From contig NZ_CP023000.1 in NCBI RefSeq assembly GCF_002277895.1, positions 930,001 through 994,000 of the forward strand: a stretch of 64,000 nucleotides of DNA. Reading direction: 5' to 3'. The notes beneath the pieces were generated by a model, which saw nothing but the letters and a program-made list of their open reading frames with translations, had not been told where the DNA came from and made no database searches. The translations under genes were made by a program, and so were the position numbers. Positions 26,031 to 34,793 of this stretch are shown here, piece by piece. This DNA is from Rhizobium sp. 11515TR (lineage in GTDB: Bacteria > Pseudomonadota > Alphaproteobacteria > Rhizobiales > Rhizobiaceae). Position 1 is the stretch's first letter. Each line of letters opens with the position of its first letter.

Positions 26031-27730
26031 ATGCAGTTCGCACCACCGAGAATGCGCCGATGCCGCAGCGGCAAACGCCATTGCTTCAGGTGGAGGGCCT
26101 GTCCGTCTCCTACGGCTCGCATGAGGTCGTCAGCAATGTCGGCTTCGAGCTCGGCCGCGGCAAAAGCCTTGCGCTTATCGGGGAATCGGGCTCAGGCAAG
26201 TCGACCATTGCGCGCGCCGTGCTGCGATTGCTTCCCCGCACGGGACAGGCGACCGGCCGCATCGCGATCGAGGGCCAGGACATATTGCAACTCTCCGAGC
26301 GCCGCTTCCGCCAGCTCAGAGGCCGGACTATCGGCTTCGTGCCGCAGGACCCGGGAAACGCACTCAACCCGGTGCGGACAATCGGTTCGCAGGCAATGGA
26401 AGCCGCAGCCCTTGTCGACGAGCCCAGCAAGGCAATCCGCAAGGCGCTCGTCCTGGAGACGTTCGCCCAGGTCGGGCTCGACAACCCACAGCGTGTCTAT
26501 GATTCCTACCCGCACCAGCTGTCCGGCGGCATGCTTCAGCGCGTCCTGATCGGACTTGCGGTTCTGCCGCGGCCACAGTTGCTGGTCGCCGATGAGCCGA
26601 CCTCGGCGCTCGATGTTACGATCCAGAAGAGAATCCTCGACCTGCTCTCACGGCTGCAGCAGGACCTCGACATCAGTCTGCTGCTCATCACCCATGACCT
26701 GGCGATCGCAGCCGAACGGGCAAACTCCCTGGTCGTTCTCAAGGATGGCGTCGTTCAGGAGGCGGGCAGTACCGCAGCGGTTTTCTCCTCACCCGCATCG
26801 ACTTACGCAAAGAAGCTGCATGCCGACGTGCCGGCGCTTAATCCCGACCGTTACCAAAAGCTTCGAGATCCTGGCTTTCGTTTCCTCGATGCCGACAGCA
26901 CCAAGGCACCGAAGATCGACGTCAAGGGCATCACCAAGAGCTTCACGGTCGACGGCAAGGTTCTGACGGCCGTCGATGACGTGTCCTTTACCGTTCCGGC
27001 AGGTACCACGCACGCGCTGGTCGGCGAGTCGGGTTCCGGAAAGACGACGACGATCCGGCTGCTGCTCGGGCTCGATCAACCGGACGCCGGTCATATTTCG
27101 GTCGCTGGGGAAAAACTCAACGGACGCTCACACCAGTCACTGCGCTCCGTATGGCGCCATCTTCAGCTCGTCTATCAAAATCCTTTCACATCGCTCGATC
27201 CGACCTGGAAAGTCGAGCAGCTTGTGCGCGAACCGCTCGACAGGTTTGGCATTGGAACTCATACGGAACGGGCAGAACGGGTCCGCGAAGCATTGGCCAA
27301 TGTCGGGCTTGGCGAGCACCTGCTTTCACGCAAGCCGCAGGCCTTGTCCGGCGGTCAGCGGCAGCGCGTCGCGATTGCCCGTTCGCTGGTCCTGAAGCCG
27401 GAAGTGATCGTGCTCGATGAGCCGACGTCGGCACTTGATGTCAGTGTTCAGGCCGATATCGTCGAGGTATTGCTGTCGCTGCAGGCAAGCCTTGGCCTGA
27501 CCTATATATTCGTCTCCCACGATTTGGCCCTCGTGCGCCAATTTGCCCATACCGTCTCCGTGATGCAACGCGGGCGCATCGTCGAACACGGCAACGTCAG
27601 GGACATCTTCGACAATCCACGCGAGCCCTACACGGTGTCGTTGCTGGAATCGATCCCGGCCGCCGCCAGCCCTGCCCGCGCACCATCGCCGCAACTCCGC
27701 CGGATCATCAGCCAGGAACAGATCGCATGA
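26009..27730 (+). CDS. ABC transporter double ATP-binding protein (cassette 2)
   Basis: 573 residues with two ATPase domains. The first has Walker A GESGSGKST, LSGGMLQRV and LLVADEPTSALD. The second has GESGSGKTT, LSGGQRQRVA and VIVLDEPTSALD. Both Walker B regions are canonical, unlike the EAVS variant in the second half of cassette 1. The ATG at 26009 overlaps the permease end; an internal ATG at 26060 (MPQRQTPLLQVEG) is an alternative start. Its stop overlaps the monooxygenase ATG. Confidence 0.92.
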   Translation: MASQDRLNAVRTTENAPMPQRQTPLLQVEGLSVSYGSHEVVSNVGFELGRGKSLALIGESGSGKSTIARAVLRLLPRTGQATGRIAIEGQDILQLSERRFRQLRGRTIGFVPQDPGNALNPVRTIGSQAMEAAALVDEPSKAIRKALVLETFAQVGLDNPQRVYDSYPHQLSGGMLQRVLIGLAVLPRPQLLVADEPTSALDVTIQKRILDLLSRLQQDLDISLLLITHDLAIAAERANSLVVLKDGVVQEAGSTAAVFSSPASTYAKKLHADVPALNPDRYQKLRDPGFRFLDADSTKAPKIDVKGITKSFTVDGKVLTAVDDVSFTVPAGTTHALVGESGSGKTTTIRLLLGLDQPDAGHISVAGEKLNGRSHQSLRSVWRHLQLVYQNPFTSLDPTWKVEQLVREPLDRFGIGTHTERAERVREALANVGLGEHLLSRKPQALSGGQRQRVAIARSLVLKPEVIVLDEPTSALDVSVQADIVEVLLSLQASLGLTYIFVSHDLALVRQFAHTVSVMQRGRIVEHGNVRDIFDNPREPYTVSLLESIPAAASPARAPSPQLRRIISQEQIA

Positions 27731-28818
27731 GTATCGCTGCCCCTGCCGGCACCCTGCCTGCCACATTCCGCGCCAAGCGGCGACTCGGCTTCAACACCCG
27801 CGTATCGTTCAACGATGAGGCCGGTCCGGCGCAGGGACTGCGCGACGGCATAGAACTGTTCAAGGCAGCCGAGCGGCTGGGCTACCAGTCGGGCTGGGCC
27901 TATCAGCGCCACTTCGATCACTACCTGTCCTCTCCGATCCCATTCTTTGCCGCGGTCGGCCAACATACAAGCCATATCACGCTGGGATCGGCTGTTATCC
28001 CGATGCGCTACCAGGATCCCATCCTGCTTGCCGAGGCGGCGGGCACCGCCGACCTGCTCATTGGCGAAAGGCTTGAGCTGGCCATCTCCACCGGCGCCAA
28101 CGCTGCATTCGACGCGGTATTCGGTGCGGTCGACACCGATGCCCGAACGGAAGCGAAGCGCCGCCAGGCGCGTTTTCTTGCGGCAATCGCTGGCGAGGTT
28201 CTTCACACCGTCGATGGCCCAGGCCAGGGCGCCCCAGAGGGTACCGAGCTGCGAGTGACGCCACATAGTCCGACCCTGCGTTCGCGTATCCGACAAGGAT
28301 CTGCGAGCCTTGCCTCGGCCGTCCAGGCTGCCGAACTCGGCATCGGTCTCATCTCGGGAACCGTGCAGCACGACCACGCCGAGGGCGAGAGTTTCGGAGA
28401 ATATCAGGCTCGCGCCATCGAGGCTTTCCGCACGACATGGCGCCAGAAGCAGGGCACCGAGCCGCCGCCAGTCACGGTCGCGGCATCGATCCTGGTCGGC
28501 ACCACTGCCGAATTGCGGGAAAAATATGCCGCTTACGATCTCGAGCGTCGAACCAAGGGTATCGGAGCCTCTCGCCCCAATGGCGCCCTCGAGCCGACCG
28601 CGCCGGCCATTCAGCCGCCGGGCATCCAGATTTCCCCGGTCTTCCACGGCACCCCCGATCAGGTGATCGAGGCGGCGCTCAAGGACCCGGGTCTGGCGGC
28701 GGCCGACGAGATTGTTCTCTTCCTGCCGCCTGCTTTCGGCCTTGCGGAGAATGTGCGGCTGCTGACCGATCTCGCCCAGACGGTGGCCCCGTGCCTCGGC
28801 TGGTCACCAACCGCGTAG
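27727..28818 (+). CDS. LLM class flavin-dependent monooxygenase (cassette 2)
   Basis: 363 residues of the luciferase-like family: RLGFNTRVSFNDEAGPAQGLRDGIELFKAAERLGYQSGWAYQRHF, HITLGSAVIPMRYQDP, and the C-terminal LAQTVAPCLGW shared with the 33-1082 protein. Translationally coupled to the ATPase gene (ATGA). As last gene of the importer operon it probably oxidises the imported compound. Tandem import-and-oxidise cassettes of this kind suit a thioether or sulfonate, but this is inference. Confidence 0.88.
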   Translation: MSIAAPAGTLPATFRAKRRLGFNTRVSFNDEAGPAQGLRDGIELFKAAERLGYQSGWAYQRHFDHYLSSPIPFFAAVGQHTSHITLGSAVIPMRYQDPILLAEAAGTADLLIGERLELAISTGANAAFDAVFGAVDTDARTEAKRRQARFLAAIAGEVLHTVDGPGQGAPEGTELRVTPHSPTLRSRIRQGSASLASAVQAAELGIGLISGTVQHDHAEGESFGEYQARAIEAFRTTWRQKQGTEPPPVTVAASILVGTTAELREKYAAYDLERRTKGIGASRPNGALEPTAPAIQPPGIQISPVFHGTPDQVIEAALKDPGLAAADEIVLFLPPAFGLAENVRLLTDLAQTVAPCLGWSPTA

Positions 28819-28936
28819 CGCTGCATGTCGAGATCGGAAAGGCTTGTCCGGATTTCCTCTCGACCGAGTGAGCCATCCCTGCCGCAGCGCCAAGGGAAAC
28901 AGGCAAGGTTAGGCATGCGGTCTAACTCCCAGCCCC

Positions 28937-29854
28937 TTACCGCTCTATACCGGGGATCCGGAGCATTCCCTCCGCCAGAAAGTCGACCAGCAGCCGGACA
29001 CGCGCGATGCCGGTTCGTTCGGGCGCGATAAGCATATTCAACGGCACGGCCGGTGGACTATAGTCAGGCAGCACCGCTTCGAGCCGGCCGTCCGCGAGAA
29101 GGTCGTCCACCAGCCAGATATGAGCAGGGCCTAAGCCGCGACCCGCGACAAAGGCTTCGCGCGCGGCAAGTCCGTGATCAACGCGCAGATGCCCGCCGAA
29201 AGGCACGAGGTGGCGCGTGCCTCCCGCCCGCTCAAGCGCGAGAGATTCGCTCCCGGCAACGTTCGACATGCGGACGCCCTCATGGTCCTTGAGCTCCTCG
29301 GGTGTCGCCGGCCGGCCACGGCTTGCCAGATAGGCGGGAGAGGCGACGAGGACGCGCCGGCTTTGACCGATCGCCCGCAGCTTCATCGAACTGTCGGCGA
29401 GCGGACCGAGGCGCAGTGCGATGTCCACGCCTTCGCGGATGAGATCAACGCGTTCATCCGTCAGGCTGAAGTCGACTGCGATATCCGGATGGCGATCCTG
29501 AAAGGCGAAGATCAATCGACTGACGTGCCGGACGCCGAGCGCTGCCGTACAGGAGATGCGAACCGTGCCGGCGGAGACGCCCCGCGCGCTTCGCGCTTCA
29601 TCGGTCGCCTGTTCCAGCAGGCGCAGGATTTGGATAGCACTGGCATAGTAAAGCCCGCCTTCCTCGGTGAGCGTGACGCGGCGGGTCGTGCGGCTCAGCA
29701 GCGCCACGCCGAGGGCTTCTTCGAGCTCACGCACATGCCGCGTGACACTGGACTGGCCGATGTTCAACTCGCGCGCCACAGCCGACAGATTGCCGCGTTC
29801 GGCGACGCGGACGAAGGTACGGATGCGTTCGAGCGTGACGTCCGATCTATCCAT
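28937..29854 (-). CDS. LysR family regulator
   Basis: 305 residues. The winged HTH lies at about residues 7-66 (LERIRTFVRVAERGNLSAVARELNIGQSSVTRHVRELEEALG), followed by a LysR substrate-binding domain (VRISCTAALGVRHVSRLIFAFQDRHPDI). It is divergent from the quinone-oxidoreductase gene with 94 bp between the starts, so it very likely controls that gene. Confidence 0.92.
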   Translation of the reverse strand: MDRSDVTLERIRTFVRVAERGNLSAVARELNIGQSSVTRHVRELEEALGVALLSRTTRRVTLTEEGGLYYASAIQILRLLEQATDEARSARGVSAGTVRISCTAALGVRHVSRLIFAFQDRHPDIAVDFSLTDERVDLIREGVDIALRLGPLADSSMKLRAIGQSRRVLVASPAYLASRGRPATPEELKDHEGVRMSNVAGSESLALERAGGTRHLVPFGGHLRVDHGLAAREAFVAGRGLGPAHIWLVDDLLADGRLEAVLPDYSPPAVPLNMLIAPERTGIARVRLLVDFLAEGMLRIPGIER

Positions 29855-29948
29855 TATTCGGCATTATCCTATCCATCCCTGCTATATAACGCATTAGCGG
29901 AACATGGCCTAGTTTAGGGAGAGTTTTCTTCAACGAGCAGGTACCACT

Positions 29949-30746
29949 ATGAATGTGCTCATCGTCTTCGCTCACCCCGAACCTAAATCCTTATCGGCAT
30001 CGTTACGTGATGTTGCGATCCAGGAGCTGGAAGCAGCCGGCCACACGGTACAGGTTTCCGACCTGCACGCCATGCGCTGGAAATCAGAGATCGACCGCGC
30101 GGATTTCCCGTCTTTGGCTCCTGACGAGCGGCTTGTGCCGGTTGCCGCTTCCAAACATGCCTTCAGCGGCGATGCGCTGACGGACGATGTCAAAGGGGAG
30201 ATCGAAAAGCTTCTCTGGGCTGATGCATTGATCCTGCAGTTTCCACTCTGGTGGTTCGCCATGCCGGCCATCCTGAAAGGCTGGGTCGACCGCGTGTTTG
30301 CTTATGGGTTCGCCTATGGCGTTGGCGAACATAGCGACAAGCGCTGGGGTGATCGCTATGGAGAGGGAACCTTGGCTGGCAAGCGCGCCATGCTGATCGT
30401 AACCGCAGGGGGGTGGGAAGAGCACTACGCTCCTCGGGGAATCAACGGCCCCATCGACGATCTTCTGTTTCCGATCAATCACGGGATTCTCTACTATCCC
30501 GGCTACGATGTGCTGCCGCCCTTCGTAACGTACAGTACCGATCGCTTCGACGACGCCCGCTTCGAAGCCGCGGCAAAACATCTGCGCGATCGGATGCGAA
30601 CGCTCGAAACAACAAGCCCCATTCCTTACAGGAGCCAAAATGGCGGGGACTATCATATTCCGACCATGCAACTCCGTTCGGAACTGGGCAATCAAAGGGC
30701 ATCAGGCTTCGCGCTTCACCGAAAAGATGTCGCTGCGTCCAGGTAA
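29949..30746 (+). CDS. NAD(P)H dehydrogenase (quinone), NQO1/flavodoxin-fold family
   Basis: 265 residues with LIVFAHPEPKSLSASLRDVA (FMN/FAD phosphate loop), LILQFPLWWFAMPAILKGWVDRVF, and the C-terminal IPYRSQNGGDYHIPTMQLR typical of the family end. It transfers two electrons from NAD(P)H to quinones or nitroaromatics in the cytosol. Control by the divergent LysR gene at 28937 is likely. The last 20 residues are poorly conserved. Confidence 0.9.
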   Translation: MNVLIVFAHPEPKSLSASLRDVAIQELEAAGHTVQVSDLHAMRWKSEIDRADFPSLAPDERLVPVAASKHAFSGDALTDDVKGEIEKLLWADALILQFPLWWFAMPAILKGWVDRVFAYGFAYGVGEHSDKRWGDRYGEGTLAGKRAMLIVTAGGWEEHYAPRGINGPIDDLLFPINHGILYYPGYDVLPPFVTYSTDRFDDARFEAAAKHLRDRMRTLETTSPIPYRSQNGGDYHIPTMQLRSELGNQRASGFALHRKDVAASR

Positions 30747-32065
30747 CGCGCTCGGTGCTACCGACGCCTATTCATGGGATCCTTCAGCATCGCATGGGTG
30801 CCGAGTGCTCGAAGCAACAGATGATGGCAACGAAGGCGAGTGGAGAGCCACATCGTCGCAGTCGACGCATACGGACTTGCGGAAGGATAATGGTCGGTCG
30901 GCGAAAGAGGAATGGTGTGATCCTTAGTCGGGAACGCGCCGATACTCAACGCATGACCTCGGGCCGCCTTCGGGGTCTCGCTAGAGGCTGGCCTTGACGG
31001 TGCTGGGTGAAGAGCCCCTCTGGCGGCAAGTCGCTGTCCATGCGGCAGCGAGTGAACGCCGATCCAATGCCTGATGATTCGCCCTGTCACCGGAGATTGG
31101 TCCGATGACAGGGCAGACCGCCGACGGGTGGCAGTGGTGTCGGCGACCGGGGGCAGTCATGCACTATCCGAATAGAGCTGCGTTGAACACGGACCTTAGT
31201 CTGATGACGAGTAAGCTTCTTTTCCGGCACAACGGACGTAAATCGCCATTTTTTCGAACTCTTTCGATCAAGCCAGCTTTCGCCGTGCCCGCCTCCGCGC
31301 AGGACGCACCCTTCGATCTAGAGGATCGCCTGAAAGAGTGAGGCTATAGAAGACGAGCTTCGCTTTCTAAGAGCGCAAACCTACCGATGGGCGGATGCCG
31401 ACCACTGGTTCAGCGTCCGACGGCATTCGAACGGTTCAAGAACCGAAATTAGTTGCAGTTGCAGCTTTTCATCCATCAGCTGTGATGCTGTCGAAAGGCG
31501 TGGTTGCGGCCGCGGAGTCGAACCGCCTATTTCGGCTTATTTGCACCGACGAGCGCACCGGCGCTCTTAGCCGCATCTTCACTGACTTGCTGGCTTACAA
31601 TCAGAAGTTTACGACCGATGTGACAATTTTCCAGTTGTCAAATAGTACTAAATCGTGTGCACCTTCCGCGCTAACAATTCCCCCTTACGCGTCCAATCTC
31701 GACCGGACCGTTCGGTTTGTATGCATCGATTGCTGGAGGGAGGCCTCCTCTCAACACTACACATCCGGGGCATCTGATTTCGCTTGGCATTCTAAACCAT
31801 CTCAACAGGGATAGAACCTGCCGATGCCGCCCGCCTGAACCTTCGGTCGACCTGCTCTTTCGTCAAGCTAAAGCGAGTTCTCGTGATGGGCCATCCATAC
31901 AACCAAAAAACTGCGTCTCTTGAACCAATTCGAACTGCTGGCTCATTGCCGTTTCGACTGGGTCAACAACACCGCAGCATGCTTGCAACGCACCGTTCGC
32001 GCGTCATATCGAATCGATCGAACGAACGGAGGATGACGCGCTAAAGGCTTCCAGGACGCCAACCT
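30747..32065. other. 1.3-kb stretch without a supported gene
   Basis: Short open frames are present (for example 31395-31814 plus and 30758-31090 minus), but none has a ribosome site, a codon pattern like its neighbours or a recognisable domain. Composition is more even than in the flanking genes. The only clear structure is the stem-loop at 31081-31114. It could be a decayed gene region or a former insertion site. Confidence 0.5.
31081..31114. repeat. 9-bp inverted repeat (stem-loop)
   Basis: GCCCTGTCA and TGACAGGGC pair perfectly around a 16-nt loop inside the gene-free stretch. No T run follows. It might be a transcription terminator remnant or part of a palindromic repeat element; one copy only was seen in the window. 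Confidence 0.45.
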
Positions 32066-33091
32066 CTAGATCAGCCCGACCCGGCGTGCCGCCACCACCC
32101 GATAAAGCGGATCACCCCAGGCCAGTTGTTCCTGTAACGCCGAAAAGACCAGGCTAACGTCGTGTTCGTCGTTGGAGGCCACCGCTGCAGCCCTTATCTC
32201 CGGCCAGTCCGGTACCTGCATCTCCCGCATTGCCTGAAGAGCTTCGGCGGCCGGAAGTACTGGGAAGCCGATTTTCGGAACGAGTGTGGCAATCACCTGC
32301 CAAAAGGCACGGTAGAGCGGCAGCGGATCATCCAGATGCGGCGCGACCAACCGAGCCCAATGCAAGCCGGTAACGGCGTGGAGCGCCGAGAAATCCATGG
32401 TCGCGGCGAATAGGGCCAGCGCGGTCTCCGCCATGCGTTTCGGTGTCGCCTCATCAATGCGCAAGCGATCGATCACCGGCGGAAAGTCCGGCAAGGCGGC
32501 GACTTCGCGTATATTGTGCCAGAGAAGATCGGTTTCAGGCACATAGTCGTGTGCGCCGGCAATATCGTTCATGGCAGTGAGAATCGCTGCCGGATCGTCA
32601 GTGTTGGGCCTTATTCCAGTCGGACCCGGCAGGGATAGATAACAGGTCGCCCAATATCCGAGCGCCGTTCCCACTTCCTTCGTGTCGCTGTTGAGCACCG
32701 CGTAAGCGAGCCGCATCAGCGGGTGCAGCGCGCTGCCGGCGACACCCTGGATCAGCCGAGGCAGATAATGGCGGATCGCGGCATCGGTTCCGAGCCGTTC
32801 GACTTCGGCGATGAAATAGGCGCGATAATCGGATTCCCGCGTCCGGTCACCCAGTGCCGTGTCCCAACGCGCACGCTCGATCGGGGCCACGGTTGGCGGC
32901 GCGGGAACGAGCTGGTTTGTCACGCGATAAATCTCGTACCATTCGTCGAGACGCTCAGGGGTCGCGCCCATGCGATCGAGTGCCACGAGAACCATCGGAG
33001 CGTGATTGGCGAGCAGATAGGGAAATTCCACGCTGTCATACCGAGCCCTTTCCAGAACTCGGCCGAGCGGAAACGTCGGTATGATTGTCAT
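32066..33091 (-). CDS. Questin oxidase-like protein (DUF4243 family)
   Basis: 341 residues resembling the questin-oxidase family, in which fungal members open the anthraquinone ring by Baeyer-Villiger-type oxidation. Visible family features are the helical repeat-like body, FPYLLANHAPMVLVALDRMGA near the N-terminus and the HPLMRLAYAVL block. Its ATG overlaps the stop of the FAD monooxygenase gene upstream (ATGA), so the two enzymes are made together. Substrate unknown; family assignment is from memory of pattern. Confidence 0.72.
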   Translation of the reverse strand: MTIIPTFPLGRVLERARYDSVEFPYLLANHAPMVLVALDRMGATPERLDEWYEIYRVTNQLVPAPPTVAPIERARWDTALGDRTRESDYRAYFIAEVERLGTDAAIRHYLPRLIQGVAGSALHPLMRLAYAVLNSDTKEVGTALGYWATCYLSLPGPTGIRPNTDDPAAILTAMNDIAGAHDYVPETDLLWHNIREVAALPDFPPVIDRLRIDEATPKRMAETALALFAATMDFSALHAVTGLHWARLVAPHLDDPLPLYRAFWQVIATLVPKIGFPVLPAAEALQAMREMQVPDWPEIRAAAVASNDEHDVSLVFSALQEQLAWGDPLYRVVAARRVGLI

Positions 33092-34551
33092 GATGACACT
33101 TCCTTCATGCCTTCAAGGTCTCCATCATAGCCGCGCGGATCGAAATGATGCTCCCGATAAGCCGCAAGGTCACGGAGAAAATCATCGGCCGCCTCGTGAA
33201 AGAGACCGCCTACGACCGCATCGACGATGCGCGGCAGACCGTATTTCATGCCAGTCACACCGTTACTGATCGGGCCTAGGCTAGCAATGGCCGAGCAGTT
33301 GAACAAATGGATGTGCGACAGCCAGCTATGGGTTGCCGCATTCTTCGGCGTGAGTTCGAAGCCGCGCCCGAGATAGGGATGGGCCGCGATCTCGGCCGAT
33401 GCCTCGCCATCCGGCGGCGTGAAGCGATCAGACCAGAAAGCCACATGCGGCGCGATACTCTTCAATTCCGCGCGCCGGTTGAAATCGATCGTGTAGCCGG
33501 TGCCAAGCAGAAGATGATCGGCGCTGAATATGCCGCTGTCACTTTCGATCACAACCCGCCCGGCATCCAGTGTCACGGACCGCACCTTATGGCCCAGCGC
33601 CATCGTGAAACGCGGACTGGATACGACACGGTCGAATTGATCCTGTGTCGGCGGGATCTTGAAGCCATTATAGAGCCGCATATAGCGCCATTTCTGCAGA
33701 TCCGACAGGTCGCCGAAATGACCGAGGAAGCCCGGAAAATTGGTCCAGGCCAACACTTCCGTCCGGCCGAAATTGCGCGAGCGGCCGATCATCACAATGC
33801 TTTTCGCACCCTTTTCCAAAGCCGTCACCGCCCAGTCGAAGCTGGAGGTCGCCGAACCCAGAATGGCGACATCCCGATCCTTGAGATGGCTGTCGTCTGC
33901 AATCTCGGCACTATGGGTCCAATATGGCTTAGGCACCGTACGAACGAGATCGGGTATCATGGGCGCGCCGCCGCCATCAATACCGGTCGCCAGCACAAGC
34001 CGACGGCATTCGATCTGTTGCGTTTCACCGTCCGCTTCAAGCACAAGCCGCAACCAGCCGTCGGCTTGCGAGATACCGGCAAGGCTCGTGCCGTTGGCCA
34101 CATCCGGCTCCGTCACAGCACGATACCAGCCGAGATAAGCCATCCAGTCTTGCCGTGACATCTTGTCGAGGCTTTCATAGGCGTCTGTGCCATAGACGGC
34201 TTCGTACCAGGCGCGCGGCGTCAGCGACGGCAGGCCGAAATCCGGCCCCGCGAGATACTTCGGCGAGCGCAGCGTCTTCATGCGCGCGCAGCCGATCCAA
34301 GGCCCTTCCCGCCCCTTCTCGGCCTTGTCGATCACCTGAACGCCCGCAACCCCACGCCTTTTCAGGCCAAAGGCGATAGCGAGCCCCGACATGCCGGCCC
34401 CACAGATCACGACATTATAGCGCGCGACGCAAGCAGGTCTTGGCTCCGGTGCCGGAGCCCAGACCTGCCCGAGCGCTTCCGTGGCCTCCATCTCGGCGAC
34501 GAGCCGTTTTTCGAGCGTTTCAAGTCGCGATATGCTGAGACCTCCATTCAT
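33088..34551 (-). CDS. FAD/NAD(P)-dependent monooxygenase
   Basis: 487 residues from the ATG at 34551; the open frame continues upstream without support. FAD site VVICGAGMSGLAIAFGLKRRG, NADP site VAILGSATSSFDWAVTALEKGA and a late LLGTGYTIDF block fit the flavin-containing/Baeyer-Villiger monooxygenase class. It is coupled by ATGA to the questin-oxidase-like gene and is divergent from the sugar-type binding protein at 34794 (242-bp AT-rich spacer). The pair probably oxidises an aromatic or cyclic ketone. Confidence 0.85.
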   Translation of the reverse strand: MNGGLSISRLETLEKRLVAEMEATEALGQVWAPAPEPRPACVARYNVVICGAGMSGLAIAFGLKRRGVAGVQVIDKAEKGREGPWIGCARMKTLRSPKYLAGPDFGLPSLTPRAWYEAVYGTDAYESLDKMSRQDWMAYLGWYRAVTEPDVANGTSLAGISQADGWLRLVLEADGETQQIECRRLVLATGIDGGGAPMIPDLVRTVPKPYWTHSAEIADDSHLKDRDVAILGSATSSFDWAVTALEKGAKSIVMIGRSRNFGRTEVLAWTNFPGFLGHFGDLSDLQKWRYMRLYNGFKIPPTQDQFDRVVSSPRFTMALGHKVRSVTLDAGRVVIESDSGIFSADHLLLGTGYTIDFNRRAELKSIAPHVAFWSDRFTPPDGEASAEIAAHPYLGRGFELTPKNAATHSWLSHIHLFNCSAIASLGPISNGVTGMKYGLPRIVDAVVGGLFHEAADDFLRDLAAYREHHFDPRGYDGDLEGMKEVSS

Positions 34552-34726
34552 GTTCGATCCTGACACTTCTTTCTTTGATACCGGCCTCGCGCTAGGCCCG
34601 CATAACCGCAAGTCTTTTAAGCAAGCCGGCTGATGCGCAAAAACGAGGCATATTGCACAATCATCAAGCAAAAAAATGATCGATATTGTTCAATTTTGTT
34701 ATATTCAGACCGTTATTGCTTTTTTG

Positions 34727-34764
34727 TCAAGTGTACTTGAGTGCGTTTTTGTTTGATGTATAGT
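34727..34764 (+). promoter_or_regulatory. Promoter/operator region of the sugar-type ABC importer
   Basis: The spacer 34552-34793 is strongly AT-rich. It has a 6-2-6 inverted repeat TCAAGT/ACTTGA at 34727-34740, and a TATAGT hexamer at 34759-34764 that could be a -10 box, 29 bp before the chosen ATG at 34794. A -35 box is not clear. The adjacent DeoR regulator is a candidate binder. Confidence 0.35.
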
Positions 34765-34793
34765 GGCAATCAATCATGAAAAGGAGAATACTA

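Noticed and set aside
31395..31814. 139-aa frame in the gene-free stretch
   Set aside because: No ribosome site, unusual codon use, no conserved motif; it could not be told from chance.
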